The notes: a model not told the origin generated them from the letters alone. A DNA stretch of 8,117 nt from Calditrichota bacterium (GCA_030641085.1 DAOWIC010000165.1:1-8117); one strand, 5' to 3'; shown: positions 1 to 6,416, counted from the first letter of the stretch. A program made the numbers and translations.

Positions 1-45
1 AATCCGACATTCACGTTCACCAAATTGCCTCGAGCGAATCGGCAT

Positions 46-53
46 AGGGGGAG
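46..53 (+). promoter_or_regulatory. Shine-Dalgarno site that fixes the start of the DUF3078-like gene
   Basis: AGGGGGAG lies 4 bases before the ATG at 58 (its core GGGGG sits about 6-7 bases away). An in-frame TTG at 25 would add 11 basic residues in front of a well-formed signal peptide and has no such site, so the ATG at 58 is preferred. No convincing promoter is visible in the 45 bases upstream; it may lie beyond the left edge. Confidence 0.75.
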
Positions 54-57
54 AAGA

Positions 58-951
58 ATGAAGCAGATTCTGATTGTCATGATGCTTTTGGCCGTGCCAG
101 TGATTGCGGCGCTGGCCGAGGAAGAAGCGCCCGCTCCGGTCGGCTGGCAGAAATCCTTGATATGGGATATTACCACCACCCAGACCGCCTACTCCGATGC
201 GTGGGTCGGTGGTGAAGCCGGTTCCGTCAACTGGGTGACCAACCTCAACGGCAGCGCCGACAGGCAGCTTAAAGACTGGCTGAATTTCAAGACGACGCTC
301 AAAGTATCCTTCGGCCAGACAATGACCCAGGATACGGCCAAGAACTGGAGCAAGCCGATCAAGTCAACCGACCTGATCGACTGGGAAAATGTCGGCCGTT
401 TCACGATGGGCGGGTTTGTCGATCCGTACGCCGCTTTTCGTCTTGAGACGCAGTTTTACGATGGTGGTGACGCGCGAAAGAAGCTGTATCTCTCACCGCT
501 GAAACTTACCGAGTCAGTCGGTGTCGCGCGCAAATTCTATGAGAGGGATGAGGATTTTATCACCAGCCGCTTGGGACTCGGTCTGCGGCAGATCTTTGTC
601 TCGGGCATTGTGAATGACACCACGCTGGCAACGGAGACGGAAACGCTCACCGACGGCGGTTTTGAATCGGTTACCGATGCGACGATCACGTTCGATGAGG
701 ACCTTCGTTACACCAGCAAGCTGACATTGTTCAGGGCGGTCTTTTTCTCTGAGAGCGATGCCGTGAAGGGTACGCCGGCAGAAGATTACTGGAAGGCGAT
801 TGACGTCAACTGGGAGAATATCGTCAGTGCCTCGATCACCAAAATTGTGACGGTGAACCTATACACCCAGTTGCTTTATGACAAGGAAGTTAGCAAGAAG
901 GGACGATTCAAAGAGACGCTGGCCATCGGCTTTGTCTTTAAGATGATTTAA
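58..951 (+). CDS. Exported DUF3078-like protein, probable outer-membrane beta protein
   Basis: This encodes 297 residues starting at the ATG at 58. Residues 1-20 form a signal peptide (MKQ, then a hydrophobic run, ending AALA), followed by an acidic EEE stretch. The mature part alternates polar and hydrophobic residues as in beta-barrel proteins. Several landmarks resemble the DUF3078 family of Bacteroidetes and relatives: W-x-GGE near residues 49-53, S-V-N-W-x-x-N just after, a W-x-N-x-K-T strand (74-80), an R-x-E-T-Q-F-Y strand (128-134), then YLSPLKLTESVG (144-155). The family's function is unknown; an outer-membrane location is inferred from the signal peptide and strand pattern. The last residues (GFVFKMI) do not end in the usual aromatic BAM signal. 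It is the only + strand gene and its stop lies 4 bases from the stop of the convergent lipoprotein gene. I am confident it is a real exported protein and moderately confident of the family. Confidence 0.75.
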   Translation: MKQILIVMMLLAVPVIAALAEEEAPAPVGWQKSLIWDITTTQTAYSDAWVGGEAGSVNWVTNLNGSADRQLKDWLNFKTTLKVSFGQTMTQDTAKNWSKPIKSTDLIDWENVGRFTMGGFVDPYAAFRLETQFYDGGDARKKLYLSPLKLTESVGVARKFYERDEDFITSRLGLGLRQIFVSGIVNDTTLATETETLTDGGFESVTDATITFDEDLRYTSKLTLFRAVFFSESDAVKGTPAEDYWKAIDVNWENIVSASITKIVTVNLYTQLLYDKEVSKKGRFKETLAIGFVFKMI

Positions 952-955
952 GGCC

Positions 956-1840
956 TCAGCCGGGATCGACCGCCGGCCAGAACGGCGTCAGTATGCTGCC
1001 GTCATAATTGGAGCGATAAAAGCGGCCGTCCGGACCGGAGTACAGAATCTGATCCGGACCGTAAATATGCGCCTTGGCATGAGGAGTGGTCGATATCTGG
1101 TTGGTTGTAACCGACCCAACCTGCGATGAATAGAGCGTTTTCCCCAGAGCGCCCTGAAGAACATAGACGAATCTCTGCAGGCTTGGCTCGACACTAACCC
1201 AGCGCGGTCTGTCATTGTTATGGATCAGGGCGAGGCGCCTGGAACTGCCCCCATCGATCCCGCGCATTATCACATCATAGTCCTGCGACGACGATTGCCT
1301 GAGATAAACCACCGTGTCTCTTGCGAACATGGTCGGATCATACCCTGATTCCAGCATTATCGTGGCCCCGGAATTTTCATCTACCATGTATATCATTGAT
1401 TCCGATTCACCTACAAGCAGCGTGTCATTCAGATAAACAATGGAGGTAAAGGTCATGGAGATCTCGGATTCCCACGTGGAATCGGTGGCCAATGCGAGAT
1501 AGTTGATTCGTCCGGATTTGAGGAAAGCCACTCTCGACTGATCGAAGGACGGCGTCGGCGAATGCATTTCGCTGTCCTCGAGCAACAGACTGCGATTGGC
1601 AGTATTCAGGTTTACCCGCAGGATTCCCATTTTGGCCTGATCGTCATCATGGTGGGCGACATAGTACATATACCCGCGGTCAGCCGATGGTGTCGGTTCG
1701 GATTCATCACCATAATCGCTGGCCGACGGTGAACTGTTGTTGTTCCAGCCGGTGGCGCCGTTATTATCGTCTCCGCAACCGGTAATCAGCAGCGACATTG
1801 ACGAAAACACAAGAATGATAAGTTTGCTTGTTGCTTTCAC
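956..1840 (-). CDS. TolB/WD40-like beta-propeller lipoprotein
   Basis: The product is 294 residues with a GTG start at 1840. A longer frame opens at an ATG at 1876, but that ATG has no ribosome site, overlaps a perfect TATAAT, and would put 12 extra residues before the signal peptide; the GTG has GGAG five bases upstream. Residues 1-21 are a lipoprotein signal (K-x-x-S-K, hydrophobic core, L-I-T-G) with Cys22 as the lipidated residue. A low-complexity linker rich in Asn, Ser, Pro, Asp and Glu runs to about residue 55. The remainder looks like WD40-like/PD40 blades as in TolB: a PSFDQSRVAFLKSGRI-type blade near 97-112, then repeated Y/V-x-x-D-x strands and a closing Y-x-S-G-x-D-G-R segment. 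Such proteins usually bind a partner at the envelope; the partner here is unknown. There is no D at position +2 after the Cys, so an E. coli-style inner-membrane retention signal is absent. The family call rests on weak repeats. Confidence 0.7.
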   Translation of the reverse strand: MKATSKLIILVFSSMSLLITGCGDDNNGATGWNNNSSPSASDYGDESEPTPSADRGYMYYVAHHDDDQAKMGILRVNLNTANRSLLLEDSEMHSPTPSFDQSRVAFLKSGRINYLALATDSTWESEISMTFTSIVYLNDTLLVGESESMIYMVDENSGATIMLESGYDPTMFARDTVVYLRQSSSQDYDVIMRGIDGGSSRRLALIHNNDRPRWVSVEPSLQRFVYVLQGALGKTLYSSQVGSVTTNQISTTPHAKAHIYGPDQILYSGPDGRFYRSNYDGSILTPFWPAVDPG

Positions 1841-1845
1841 AAATA

Positions 1846-1849
1846 CTCC
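1846..1849 (-). promoter_or_regulatory. Shine-Dalgarno GGAG supporting the GTG start of the lipoprotein gene
   Basis: On the - strand GGAG is followed by TATTT and then GTG at 1840. It is the only good ribosome site near the 5' end of this reading frame, and starting here gives a textbook lipoprotein signal peptide. Confidence 0.6.
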
Positions 1850-1874
1850 AATCGCGCGAACTCCCCACCCTTGC

Positions 1875-1880
1875 ATTATA
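1875..1880 (-). promoter_or_regulatory. Candidate -10 box (TATAAT) for the lipoprotein gene
   Basis: A perfect TATAAT reads on the - strand, 34 bases before the GTG start at 1840. A transcript from here would begin near 1868 and leave a leader of roughly 28 bases that still carries the GGAG. No TTGACA-like hexamer is present at 16-18 bases, so the call rests on the -10 alone. It suggests the gene can be expressed apart from the kinase gene 120 bases upstream. Confidence 0.4.
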
Positions 1881-1960
1881 CAACATGAGCATGGAAAATA
1901 ATAGTGTTTAGTCGAGTCTACGATGAATGATGCGGAGGGTTCAGAAAAAAGCGAGACAGG

Positions 1961-3664
1961 CTACTTGAAAAAGCCGGTTATCCAGAGCGTGGAAAACATG
2001 CCGGCCAAAAAGCCCAGGAACAGCAGGCCGTAACCCCAGACAGGGAATTTCGCTTTCGCCGGCGGTTCGGGCGGCTTTTTTTCGACAATTCGCTTCGCCA
2101 GTCGGTCCTGCCGCCGCCGGGCGAAATCTTCGTAGTCGAGCAGGAATTCCTGCCCGGTCTTGTACCGGTGGGGCACGCGGATAGCGAGCAGCTTGCGGAT
2201 CATATTGGCGATATCTTCGGGCAGTTCCATTTGTATATCGTCCAGACGCAGGTTGCCGGCGGAGTCGTAGGACGGATTGCGGCCGGTGATCATCTGGTGC
2301 AGGATAACACCCATCGCATATATATCACCCTGGCGGGATTTCTTGCGCTCCGGCGGACTGTACCAGTTTTTCTTTTTCCCCTCGTCATAGTGAGGCGGCA
2401 TGCAGAAGTCGCACAATTTGACCACTTTATCGGCGTCAAGAAGTACGTTGGAAGGACGCATATTGCCGTGAATGATATTGTTGCGGTGGGCGTGGTCAAG
2501 ACCGGCCGCTACCTCCAGAATGATCTTGAACGCCTTCTCCCAATTGTAATTGCGTACCATGCGGTCGGCCAGCGATCCGCCCTGGGCGTACTCCGAAATG
2601 ACCACGGTCGTTTTGCGATCCCCGCCGGAGCCGAAAATGTTGATGATATTCTCATGTTTAAGCGAGCTTAGCAGCTTGGCCTCTTTACGACCGGCCTCGC
2701 CGCGACTGTGTTTCTTGATGACATAGAGCTTTTTGGTCGTACGGTTTTCTACCAGAATGGTCGAACTGAAACGAGTTTCCTTGACCGTGTCCAGATAACG
2801 GCACTTGCCGAGGAACGAATCCGAGCCGGTGACCGAAAATTCATCGGTGCGGCTGCGGCTCTCGTCATAATTGATCAGATCGAGAATAGCGTCCTTCAGT
2901 TCCACTGCCTGCTGGTAACGGTCCTTCGGTTCCTGGGCGAGGCACTTGCTGATAATCCGGTCGAAGTCGTTACTAAGGCCGGGTTTGAGTTCGGAAGGCA
3001 GCTTGAACCGTCCGAGTGGCTTTTTACCCACCAGAAGTTCATAGATAATTACGCCCATGGCATAGATGTCGGTCGTCTGATCGACATTGGTCGAACTGAC
3101 TTTCTGCTCCGGCGACATATAGGACAGGGTGCCCATGATGACATCAGAGGAAGTCATCTCCGTCTCCGGCGAACCGATTATCTGGGCGATACCGAAGTCG
3201 GCCACCATAGCGTTGCCCTGGCGGTCGATGAGGATGTTGGTCGGTTTGATATCTCGATGGATAACGCCGTTCTTGTGGGCGTAATCGAGCGCCTTGCAGA
3301 CGACGACCATCATTTCCAGCTTGGTGTTTAGCGGGATACGGTCGGAATCGATCACCTCTCTAAGCGAGGTGCCGTCAACATACTCCATCACGAAGTAATA
3401 CCGGCCACCTGCAAAACCGCGGTCTATGACATGGACGATATTGGGATGATTGAGTTGGGCGATGACGACCGACTCGCGTTCGAACCGCCGGACAATATCC
3501 GGGTCGCTGGTCAAAGTCGAGTTGAGGACCTTGATCGCTACATCACGGTCGAGCGACTCCTGCCGGGCGCGGTATATCTCGGCCACACCTCCGGCGCCGA
3601 TTTTGCCGGTGATCAGGTAGTCGCCGATCTTGACTTGTTTCTTTTCCTGTACTGCCTGAACCAT
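1961..3664 (-). CDS. Membrane-anchored Ser/Thr kinase fused to a pseudokinase
   Basis: The product is 567 residues. The first domain (about 14-265) is a complete Hanks-type (PknB-like) Ser/Thr kinase: glycine loop GAGGVAEIY (23-31), VAIK lysine K45, helix-C E64, HRDIKPTN with catalytic D138, DFG at 156-158, SPE at 184-186 and D199 of the F helix. A second kinase-like domain (about 285-510) keeps a VIKK lysine (K317), D419 of DFG (here DFC), PPE (437-439) and D447, but has no glycine loop and its catalytic loop is HGNMRPSN, so the catalytic Asp is Asn401 and the Lys is Arg403; it is very probably inactive as a kinase. A basic and proline-rich linker (514-540) leads to one membrane helix (541-564) with only three residues beyond it, so both domains should be cytoplasmic and tail-anchored. 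There is no PASTA or other extracellular sensor. The start at 3664 is the only ATG before the glycine loop; its ribosome site (GGTAG, 3 bases away) is weak. Substrates are unknown. Confidence 0.93.
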   Translation of the reverse strand: MVQAVQEKKQVKIGDYLITGKIGAGGVAEIYRARQESLDRDVAIKVLNSTLTSDPDIVRRFERESVVIAQLNHPNIVHVIDRGFAGGRYYFVMEYVDGTSLREVIDSDRIPLNTKLEMMVVVCKALDYAHKNGVIHRDIKPTNILIDRQGNAMVADFGIAQIIGSPETEMTSSDVIMGTLSYMSPEQKVSSTNVDQTTDIYAMGVIIYELLVGKKPLGRFKLPSELKPGLSNDFDRIISKCLAQEPKDRYQQAVELKDAILDLINYDESRSRTDEFSVTGSDSFLGKCRYLDTVKETRFSSTILVENRTTKKLYVIKKHSRGEAGRKEAKLLSSLKHENIINIFGSGGDRKTTVVISEYAQGGSLADRMVRNYNWEKAFKIILEVAAGLDHAHRNNIIHGNMRPSNVLLDADKVVKLCDFCMPPHYDEGKKKNWYSPPERKKSRQGDIYAMGVILHQMITGRNPSYDSAGNLRLDDIQMELPEDIANMIRKLLAIRVPHRYKTGQEFLLDYEDFARRRQDRLAKRIVEKKPPEPPAKAKFPVWGYGLLFLGFLAGMFSTLWITGFFK

Positions 3665-3683
3665 ATTCTACCATCTTAAGTGC

Positions 3684-3720
3684 AAAAAAAACAGGGAGAG
3701 CCGATTCCCCGGCTATCCCT
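3684..3720 (-). terminator. Intrinsic terminator after the cohesin-like T9SS gene
   Basis: Read on the - strand, AGGGATAGCCG and CGGCTCTCCCT pair over 11 positions with one mismatch around a 6-base loop (GGGAAT). One base later comes a run of eight T. It begins 29 bases after the stop of the 3750-4580 gene. The T run ends only 19 bases before the kinase ATG at 3664, so the kinase must use a promoter within or overlapping this terminator, or depend on read-through. Confidence 0.9.
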
Positions 3721-3726
3721 ATTATA
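3721..3726 (-). promoter_or_regulatory. Candidate -10 box (TATAAT) for the kinase gene, abutting the terminator
   Basis: A perfect TATAAT on the - strand touches the base of the terminator stem. Initiation about 7 bases downstream would fall inside the first arm of the hairpin, so the new transcript would lack a full stem and escape termination. No TTGACA-like -35 hexamer is seen at 15-20 bases spacing. This is inference from the -10 match and from the need for a kinase promoter here. Confidence 0.35.
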
Positions 3727-3749
3727 TTCGGCAGTTTGGCGGAAATGGT

Positions 3750-4580
3750 TTATTTGACCAGGGCCATTTTTTTCGTAACCGTCCCTTCCGTGTGGGAAAG
3801 ACGGTAGAAGTAGATGCCGCTCGGCTGGTCACCGGCGTCGAATTCAACTTGGTGGGCGCCGGCTGGCATGGATCGGTTCACCAACTCCTCGACCTCCTGC
3901 CCGAGAACATTAAAAACGGTCAGCTTAACCTGGCTGGCCCGTGGCAGCGAAAACTCGATAATAGTCGTCGGATTGAACGGATTGGGGTAGTTCTGGGCCA
4001 GTTCAAAACTGTTCGGCAGGGCGGTTTCGATATCATTGATGTCGGTAGACTCCATCACCACCACCGCTCCCTCGGCGAAATCGGGCAGGAAGAATCCGGT
4101 CCCGGATTCATCGGTGGAGTGTACTTTTCGCCAGATCGGGTCTTCCTGGTTGACGGAGTCGATTCGGATGATCCCCGGCAGGGTTCCGGGAGCGACCGTG
4201 CAGTAAAGGCTGGCAATCAGCCCGTTGGGGCTGGGTATCGGATCAAACTCGTTCAGAGGGGGGAGGATCGTCACCTGCACATATTGCTCGGAAGCCTCGG
4301 AGTAGCCGACACCGTGGAAGGGGTCTATCACAAAAGAGCCGACAAAGCTGATTGAATCAACTGTCAGGGCGGAAGAGGAGTAGTGCAGCGGTACCATGAT
4401 GCCGCCCAGGTTGATCTCATTGTATGACAGTCGTATAGGCAGGGCGAAATGCTGGCCCGGCTCGACAAAGACAGTATCCACCGTGACCAGCCCGGGATTG
4501 AGCTGGGCACTGGCTCCGGGAGCGACCATCAACGCCACCAGAATCAGCCCGGTTGCCAACAGAAGTTTCCTTATCATCAT
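3750..4580 (-). CDS. Secreted cohesin-like protein with T9SS C-terminal sorting domain
   Basis: The product is 276 residues starting at the first of two adjacent ATG codons (4580 and 4577). Residues 1-25 are a signal peptide (MMIRK, hydrophobic core, ending GASA before Q26). Residues about 27-178 look like a single all-beta, cohesin-like domain: it opens V-x-V-x-x-V-x-V-E-P-G-Q, has a GGIMVPLHY strand (59-67), then L-x-V-D-S-I-S-F, and closes with GAVVVME. Residues 189-276 are a type A T9SS sorting domain: ELAQNYPNPFNPTT, then FSLPRASQVKLTVFNVLGQ, PSGIYFYRL and a terminal K-K-M-A-L-V-K. In the T9SS such a tail directs passage across the outer membrane and is normally cleaved, often with surface attachment. 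A cohesin fold would suggest protein-protein binding, but no dockerin partner is seen here. A longer frame to 4643 lacks a ribosome site and would bury the signal peptide. A strong terminator follows. Confidence 0.88.
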   Translation of the reverse strand: MMIRKLLLATGLILVALMVAPGASAQLNPGLVTVDTVFVEPGQHFALPIRLSYNEINLGGIMVPLHYSSSALTVDSISFVGSFVIDPFHGVGYSEASEQYVQVTILPPLNEFDPIPSPNGLIASLYCTVAPGTLPGIIRIDSVNQEDPIWRKVHSTDESGTGFFLPDFAEGAVVVMESTDINDIETALPNSFELAQNYPNPFNPTTIIEFSLPRASQVKLTVFNVLGQEVEELVNRSMPAGAHQVEFDAGDQPSGIYFYRLSHTEGTVTKKMALVK

Positions 4581-4585
4581 CAACT

Positions 4586-4590
4586 TCCTT
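4586..4590 (-). promoter_or_regulatory. Shine-Dalgarno AAGGA for the T9SS cargo gene
   Basis: AAGGA sits 5 bases before the ATG at 4580 on the - strand, in the context AAAGGAAG. It decides against the upstream ATG codons at 4643 and 4637, which would add about 20 residues ahead of the signal peptide. Confidence 0.65.
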
Positions 4591-4669
4591 TCGACTCTAT
4601 CAACAATAATCACTATCAAACACTTAGCGAACTCCATCCGCAACTTGCGTGCGCCTTCACCCCTCTAAT

Positions 4670-4685
4670 TGCAAAGAGTATGCCT
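4670..4685 (-). promoter_or_regulatory. Candidate sigma-54 (-24/-12) promoter for the T9SS cargo gene
   Basis: The - strand reads AGGCATACTCTTTGCA. Compared with the sigma-54 consensus TGGCACG-N4-TTGCW, the GGCA of the -24 element and all of TTGCA match, and GG and GC are exactly 10 bases apart, as required. A start about 12 bases downstream would give a leader of roughly 80 bases before the ATG at 4580. No activator site was identified, and one such match can occur by chance. Confidence 0.35.
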
Positions 4686-4720
4686 TAATCCACAAAAAGC
4701 AGGGGCTTCGAGGCACACCG

Positions 4721-4745
4721 GTCCGCCAGGGCGGATTCGGACGCC
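4721..4745. repeat. Cluster of overlapping short palindromes
   Basis: Within 25 bases three mutually exclusive stems can form: TCCGC/GCGGA (4722-4726 with 4731-4735), GTCCG/CGGAC (4721-4725 with 4738-4742) and GGCG/CGCC (4730-4733 with 4742-4745). The TCCGC-CAGG-GCGGA core looks like the small dispersed palindromes found between genes in many bacteria. Only one copy is present in the window, so repeat status is not shown. Confidence 0.3.
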
Positions 4746-4836
4746 AAAGTTTAGTCGGAACAATAGCTTACATTAAGATCCAAAGGTCGGTATCAAGTAA
4801 ACGAAAGTAACAAATTGGTAAAAAAGTTGCGTACCC

Positions 4837-4877
4837 GGCTGCACAGCCCGTTTCCTGAAAGGCAATTCCGTGCAGCC
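4837..4877 (-). terminator. Possible terminator of the HtrA operon (8-base inverted repeat)
   Basis: GGCTGCAC (4837-4844) and GTGCAGCC (4870-4877) are perfect inverted arms enclosing 25 bases. On the - strand the hairpin lies about 88 bases after the stop of the 4965-6416 gene and is followed, after about 10 bases, by a run of six T. That gap is long for an intrinsic terminator, so it may be a weak terminator or another RNA structure. It is the only candidate end signal for the operon. Confidence 0.3.
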
Positions 4878-4964
4878 TCCATCATCAAAGGCAAAGCTAA
4901 CCGCCGCGCGAGAAAAAGTCAACCGCAAACTCAGTAAAGCGGTCTCAACGCGGATACAACGCGC

Positions 4965-6416
4965 TTACAGAAGGTCGGTCTTGAGATTCACGAAAAGGGT
5001 TTTGTTGTCTCTCCAAACAAAAAAGATTACCTCGTCCTGCCTCAAGGTCTCGACGTCGCCCATAATTGTCTCTACGTTCTTGGTGGACAAGACCGTACGT
5101 TCGTCAATTAGCTGAATAATATCGCCGATCATCAGTCCGCCGATTTCGGCCAGTCCGCCCGGCTTGAGTTCGGTCACGACCACGCCCTTAAGTTGTTCCG
5201 AGTCGAGGTTGTAAAAGAGATAGTCGGAGAAGACCAGGTCGCGGACCTTGAATTCCAGCAGTTCGCTTTCAAACTCGGGGGCGTCGGTCGCCGCCATCGG
5301 GGCTTCCTGCAGGGTGGTCAGTAGAGTCAGGGTATCCTGGGTCTGGCCGGTGCGGCGCAGAGCGGTAAATTCCACCGCCGTGCCCTGGCCCAACTCGGAT
5401 ATCTCGCGCTGAAAAATAGGGATTCGCTCATCCTTGTCGATCTCTAACTGCTGGCCGTTTATTTCGAAGATGATGTCGCCCACTTCGAGACCGGCACGTT
5501 CGGCCGGTGAATTCTTGACGATGTCGTTGACAATGATGCCGCTCGGAATATCCAGTTCCCAGAACTGCCCGATCTCGTGGGTAAGCGCCTGCAGGGTGAT
5601 ACCCAGCCAGCCGCTGGTCGGTTTGCCCTTGTGGGGCGGATCGGCGATCAGCTTTTCCAGCCGTTCGCCGGTGATTACGCCCAGCAGCGGGATACCGATC
5701 TGGCCGAACGATTCCAGCAGTCCGCCCTGGTCCATGCTTTCAGTGGGATTCATCAGGCCGCCCAGCACACCCACCGGCGCCAGGTCGATGTTATAGAGCA
5801 CGGAGGTCGCCTGGAGTTGATTGAAGCCGACCGTGAGTGGGAAGAACTCCGGCGAGGTGACGATATTCGAGATCATTCCGATATCCACCGACACCGGCGG
5901 CGAGATAAACTCCGGCATCAGCATGTAGAGCGTAAACCAGTTGCCTACCTCAAAACTCTGTCCGGTCGCGAAGCGAACCGGTTCAAACTTTTCGCCCTCG
6001 GCGCCGGTGATCTTCAGAAAACCGATCCGGGTAAAGCGATCGGCGCCGATAAACTCCGCCTCGTAAGTGCGATCGTCCATAGTAACTACTTCGATTCGCG
6101 TCGGAGTGGTCTTGAGGGAGTATCCGGCGAAGGACGGCATGGGACTTTCGCCGGCAAGAGCGGCACCGTTGAAAATAACCAGGCCGTCTTCGGACACGAT
6201 CGTACCCAGGTAGCGCTCCTCCTGTTCGGTGCTGTGCATGCCGAAGGAGACTTCGATCTTTATATTGACGATAACAGTATACTTTTCGGCCGCCTGCTGA
6301 AGTTTCTGGAAGTCAAACTCCTGGGCCGTGGCGCGAAGCGGCATCAGTGCGAGCAGAATCACCGCTACTGTCGAAAACAGAATGAGGCTCTTCTTACTGC
6401 CGGCTGTCTTCTTCAT
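4965..6416 (-). CDS. HtrA/DegP-like pseudoprotease with two PDZ domains
   Basis: The product is 483 residues from the ATG at 6416; an ATG at 6440 would add eight residues before the signal peptide. Residues 1-31 are a signal peptide (MKKTAGSKKS, hydrophobic core, RATA before Q32). About residues 40-250 follow an HtrA trypsin-like fold (E-D-G-L-V near 76-80, then F-T-R-I-G-F-L-K-I, then G-G-L), but the catalytic positions are gone: the TNYH-V-A-G segment is FNGAALAG (His to Ala, about 85-86), the TDIAV segment is TRIGF (Asp to Arg130), and GNSGGPL is GVLGGLM (Ser to Leu218). PDZ1 spans about 268-368 (GWLGI, SPAERAGLEVGDIIFEING) and PDZ2 about 390-480 (GGLAEIGGLMIGDII). It overlaps the end of the active HtrA gene by 23 bases, so translation is probably coupled; its own ribosome site (AGAGGA, 11 bases away) is poor. 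A role as chaperone, adaptor or partner of the active protease is inference. Confidence 0.88.
   Translation of the reverse strand: MKKTAGSKKSLILFSTVAVILLALMPLRATAQEFDFQKLQQAAEKYTVIVNIKIEVSFGMHSTEQEERYLGTIVSEDGLVIFNGAALAGESPMPSFAGYSLKTTPTRIEVVTMDDRTYEAEFIGADRFTRIGFLKITGAEGEKFEPVRFATGQSFEVGNWFTLYMLMPEFISPPVSVDIGMISNIVTSPEFFPLTVGFNQLQATSVLYNIDLAPVGVLGGLMNPTESMDQGGLLESFGQIGIPLLGVITGERLEKLIADPPHKGKPTSGWLGITLQALTHEIGQFWELDIPSGIIVNDIVKNSPAERAGLEVGDIIFEINGQQLEIDKDERIPIFQREISELGQGTAVEFTALRRTGQTQDTLTLLTTLQEAPMAATDAPEFESELLEFKVRDLVFSDYLFYNLDSEQLKGVVVTELKPGGLAEIGGLMIGDIIQLIDERTVLSTKNVETIMGDVETLRQDEVIFFVWRDNKTLFVNLKTDLL

Larger units (their letters stand above)
4581..4964. other. 384-base gene-free stretch between the HtrA operon and the T9SS cargo gene
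   Basis: No reading frame here has both a ribosome site and a protein-like composition. It is A/T-rich compared with the flanking genes. On the - strand it holds, in order, an 8-base inverted repeat (4837-4877), a cluster of overlapping palindromes (4721-4745), a sigma-54-like element (4670-4685) and the ribosome site of the cargo gene. The rest shows nothing I can name; no riboswitch family was recognised. Confidence 0.6.

Noticed and set aside
959..977. GCCGG/CCGGC hairpin near the convergent stops
   Set aside because: The 5-base stem lies within the lipoprotein coding region and no T run follows on either strand.
1841..1876. ATG at 1876 as the start of the lipoprotein gene
   Set aside because: It has no ribosome site, coincides with a TATAAT box, and would add 12 residues in front of a complete lipoprotein signal peptide.
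1925..1975. Possible terminator just after the kinase gene
   Set aside because: Only a 4-base GGCT/AGCC stem can form on the - strand, and the T run lies about 10 bases beyond it; too weak to call.
2168..2671. A 167-codon open frame on the + strand
   Set aside because: It lies opposite the pseudokinase domain; the conserved HGNMRPSN and GDIYAMG motifs show the real gene is on the - strand.
2708..3331. A 207-codon open frame on the + strand
   Set aside because: It lies opposite the kinase domain with all canonical motifs; the + translation shows no domain or plausible start context.
3792..4355. A 187-codon open frame on the + strand
   Set aside because: It lies opposite the T9SS cargo gene, whose sorting domain is unmistakable.
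4621..4710. A cyclic-di-GMP or other riboswitch in the cargo gene leader
   Set aside because: CACGCAAG and GGGGTGAAGG caught the eye, but the paired helices and conserved core of known riboswitch classes could not be assembled.
4870..5115. An 81-codon open frame on the + strand starting in the spacer
   Set aside because: Its start is TTG or similar without a ribosome site, it overlaps the end of the pseudoprotease gene on the other strand, and the product is a basic, low-information sequence.
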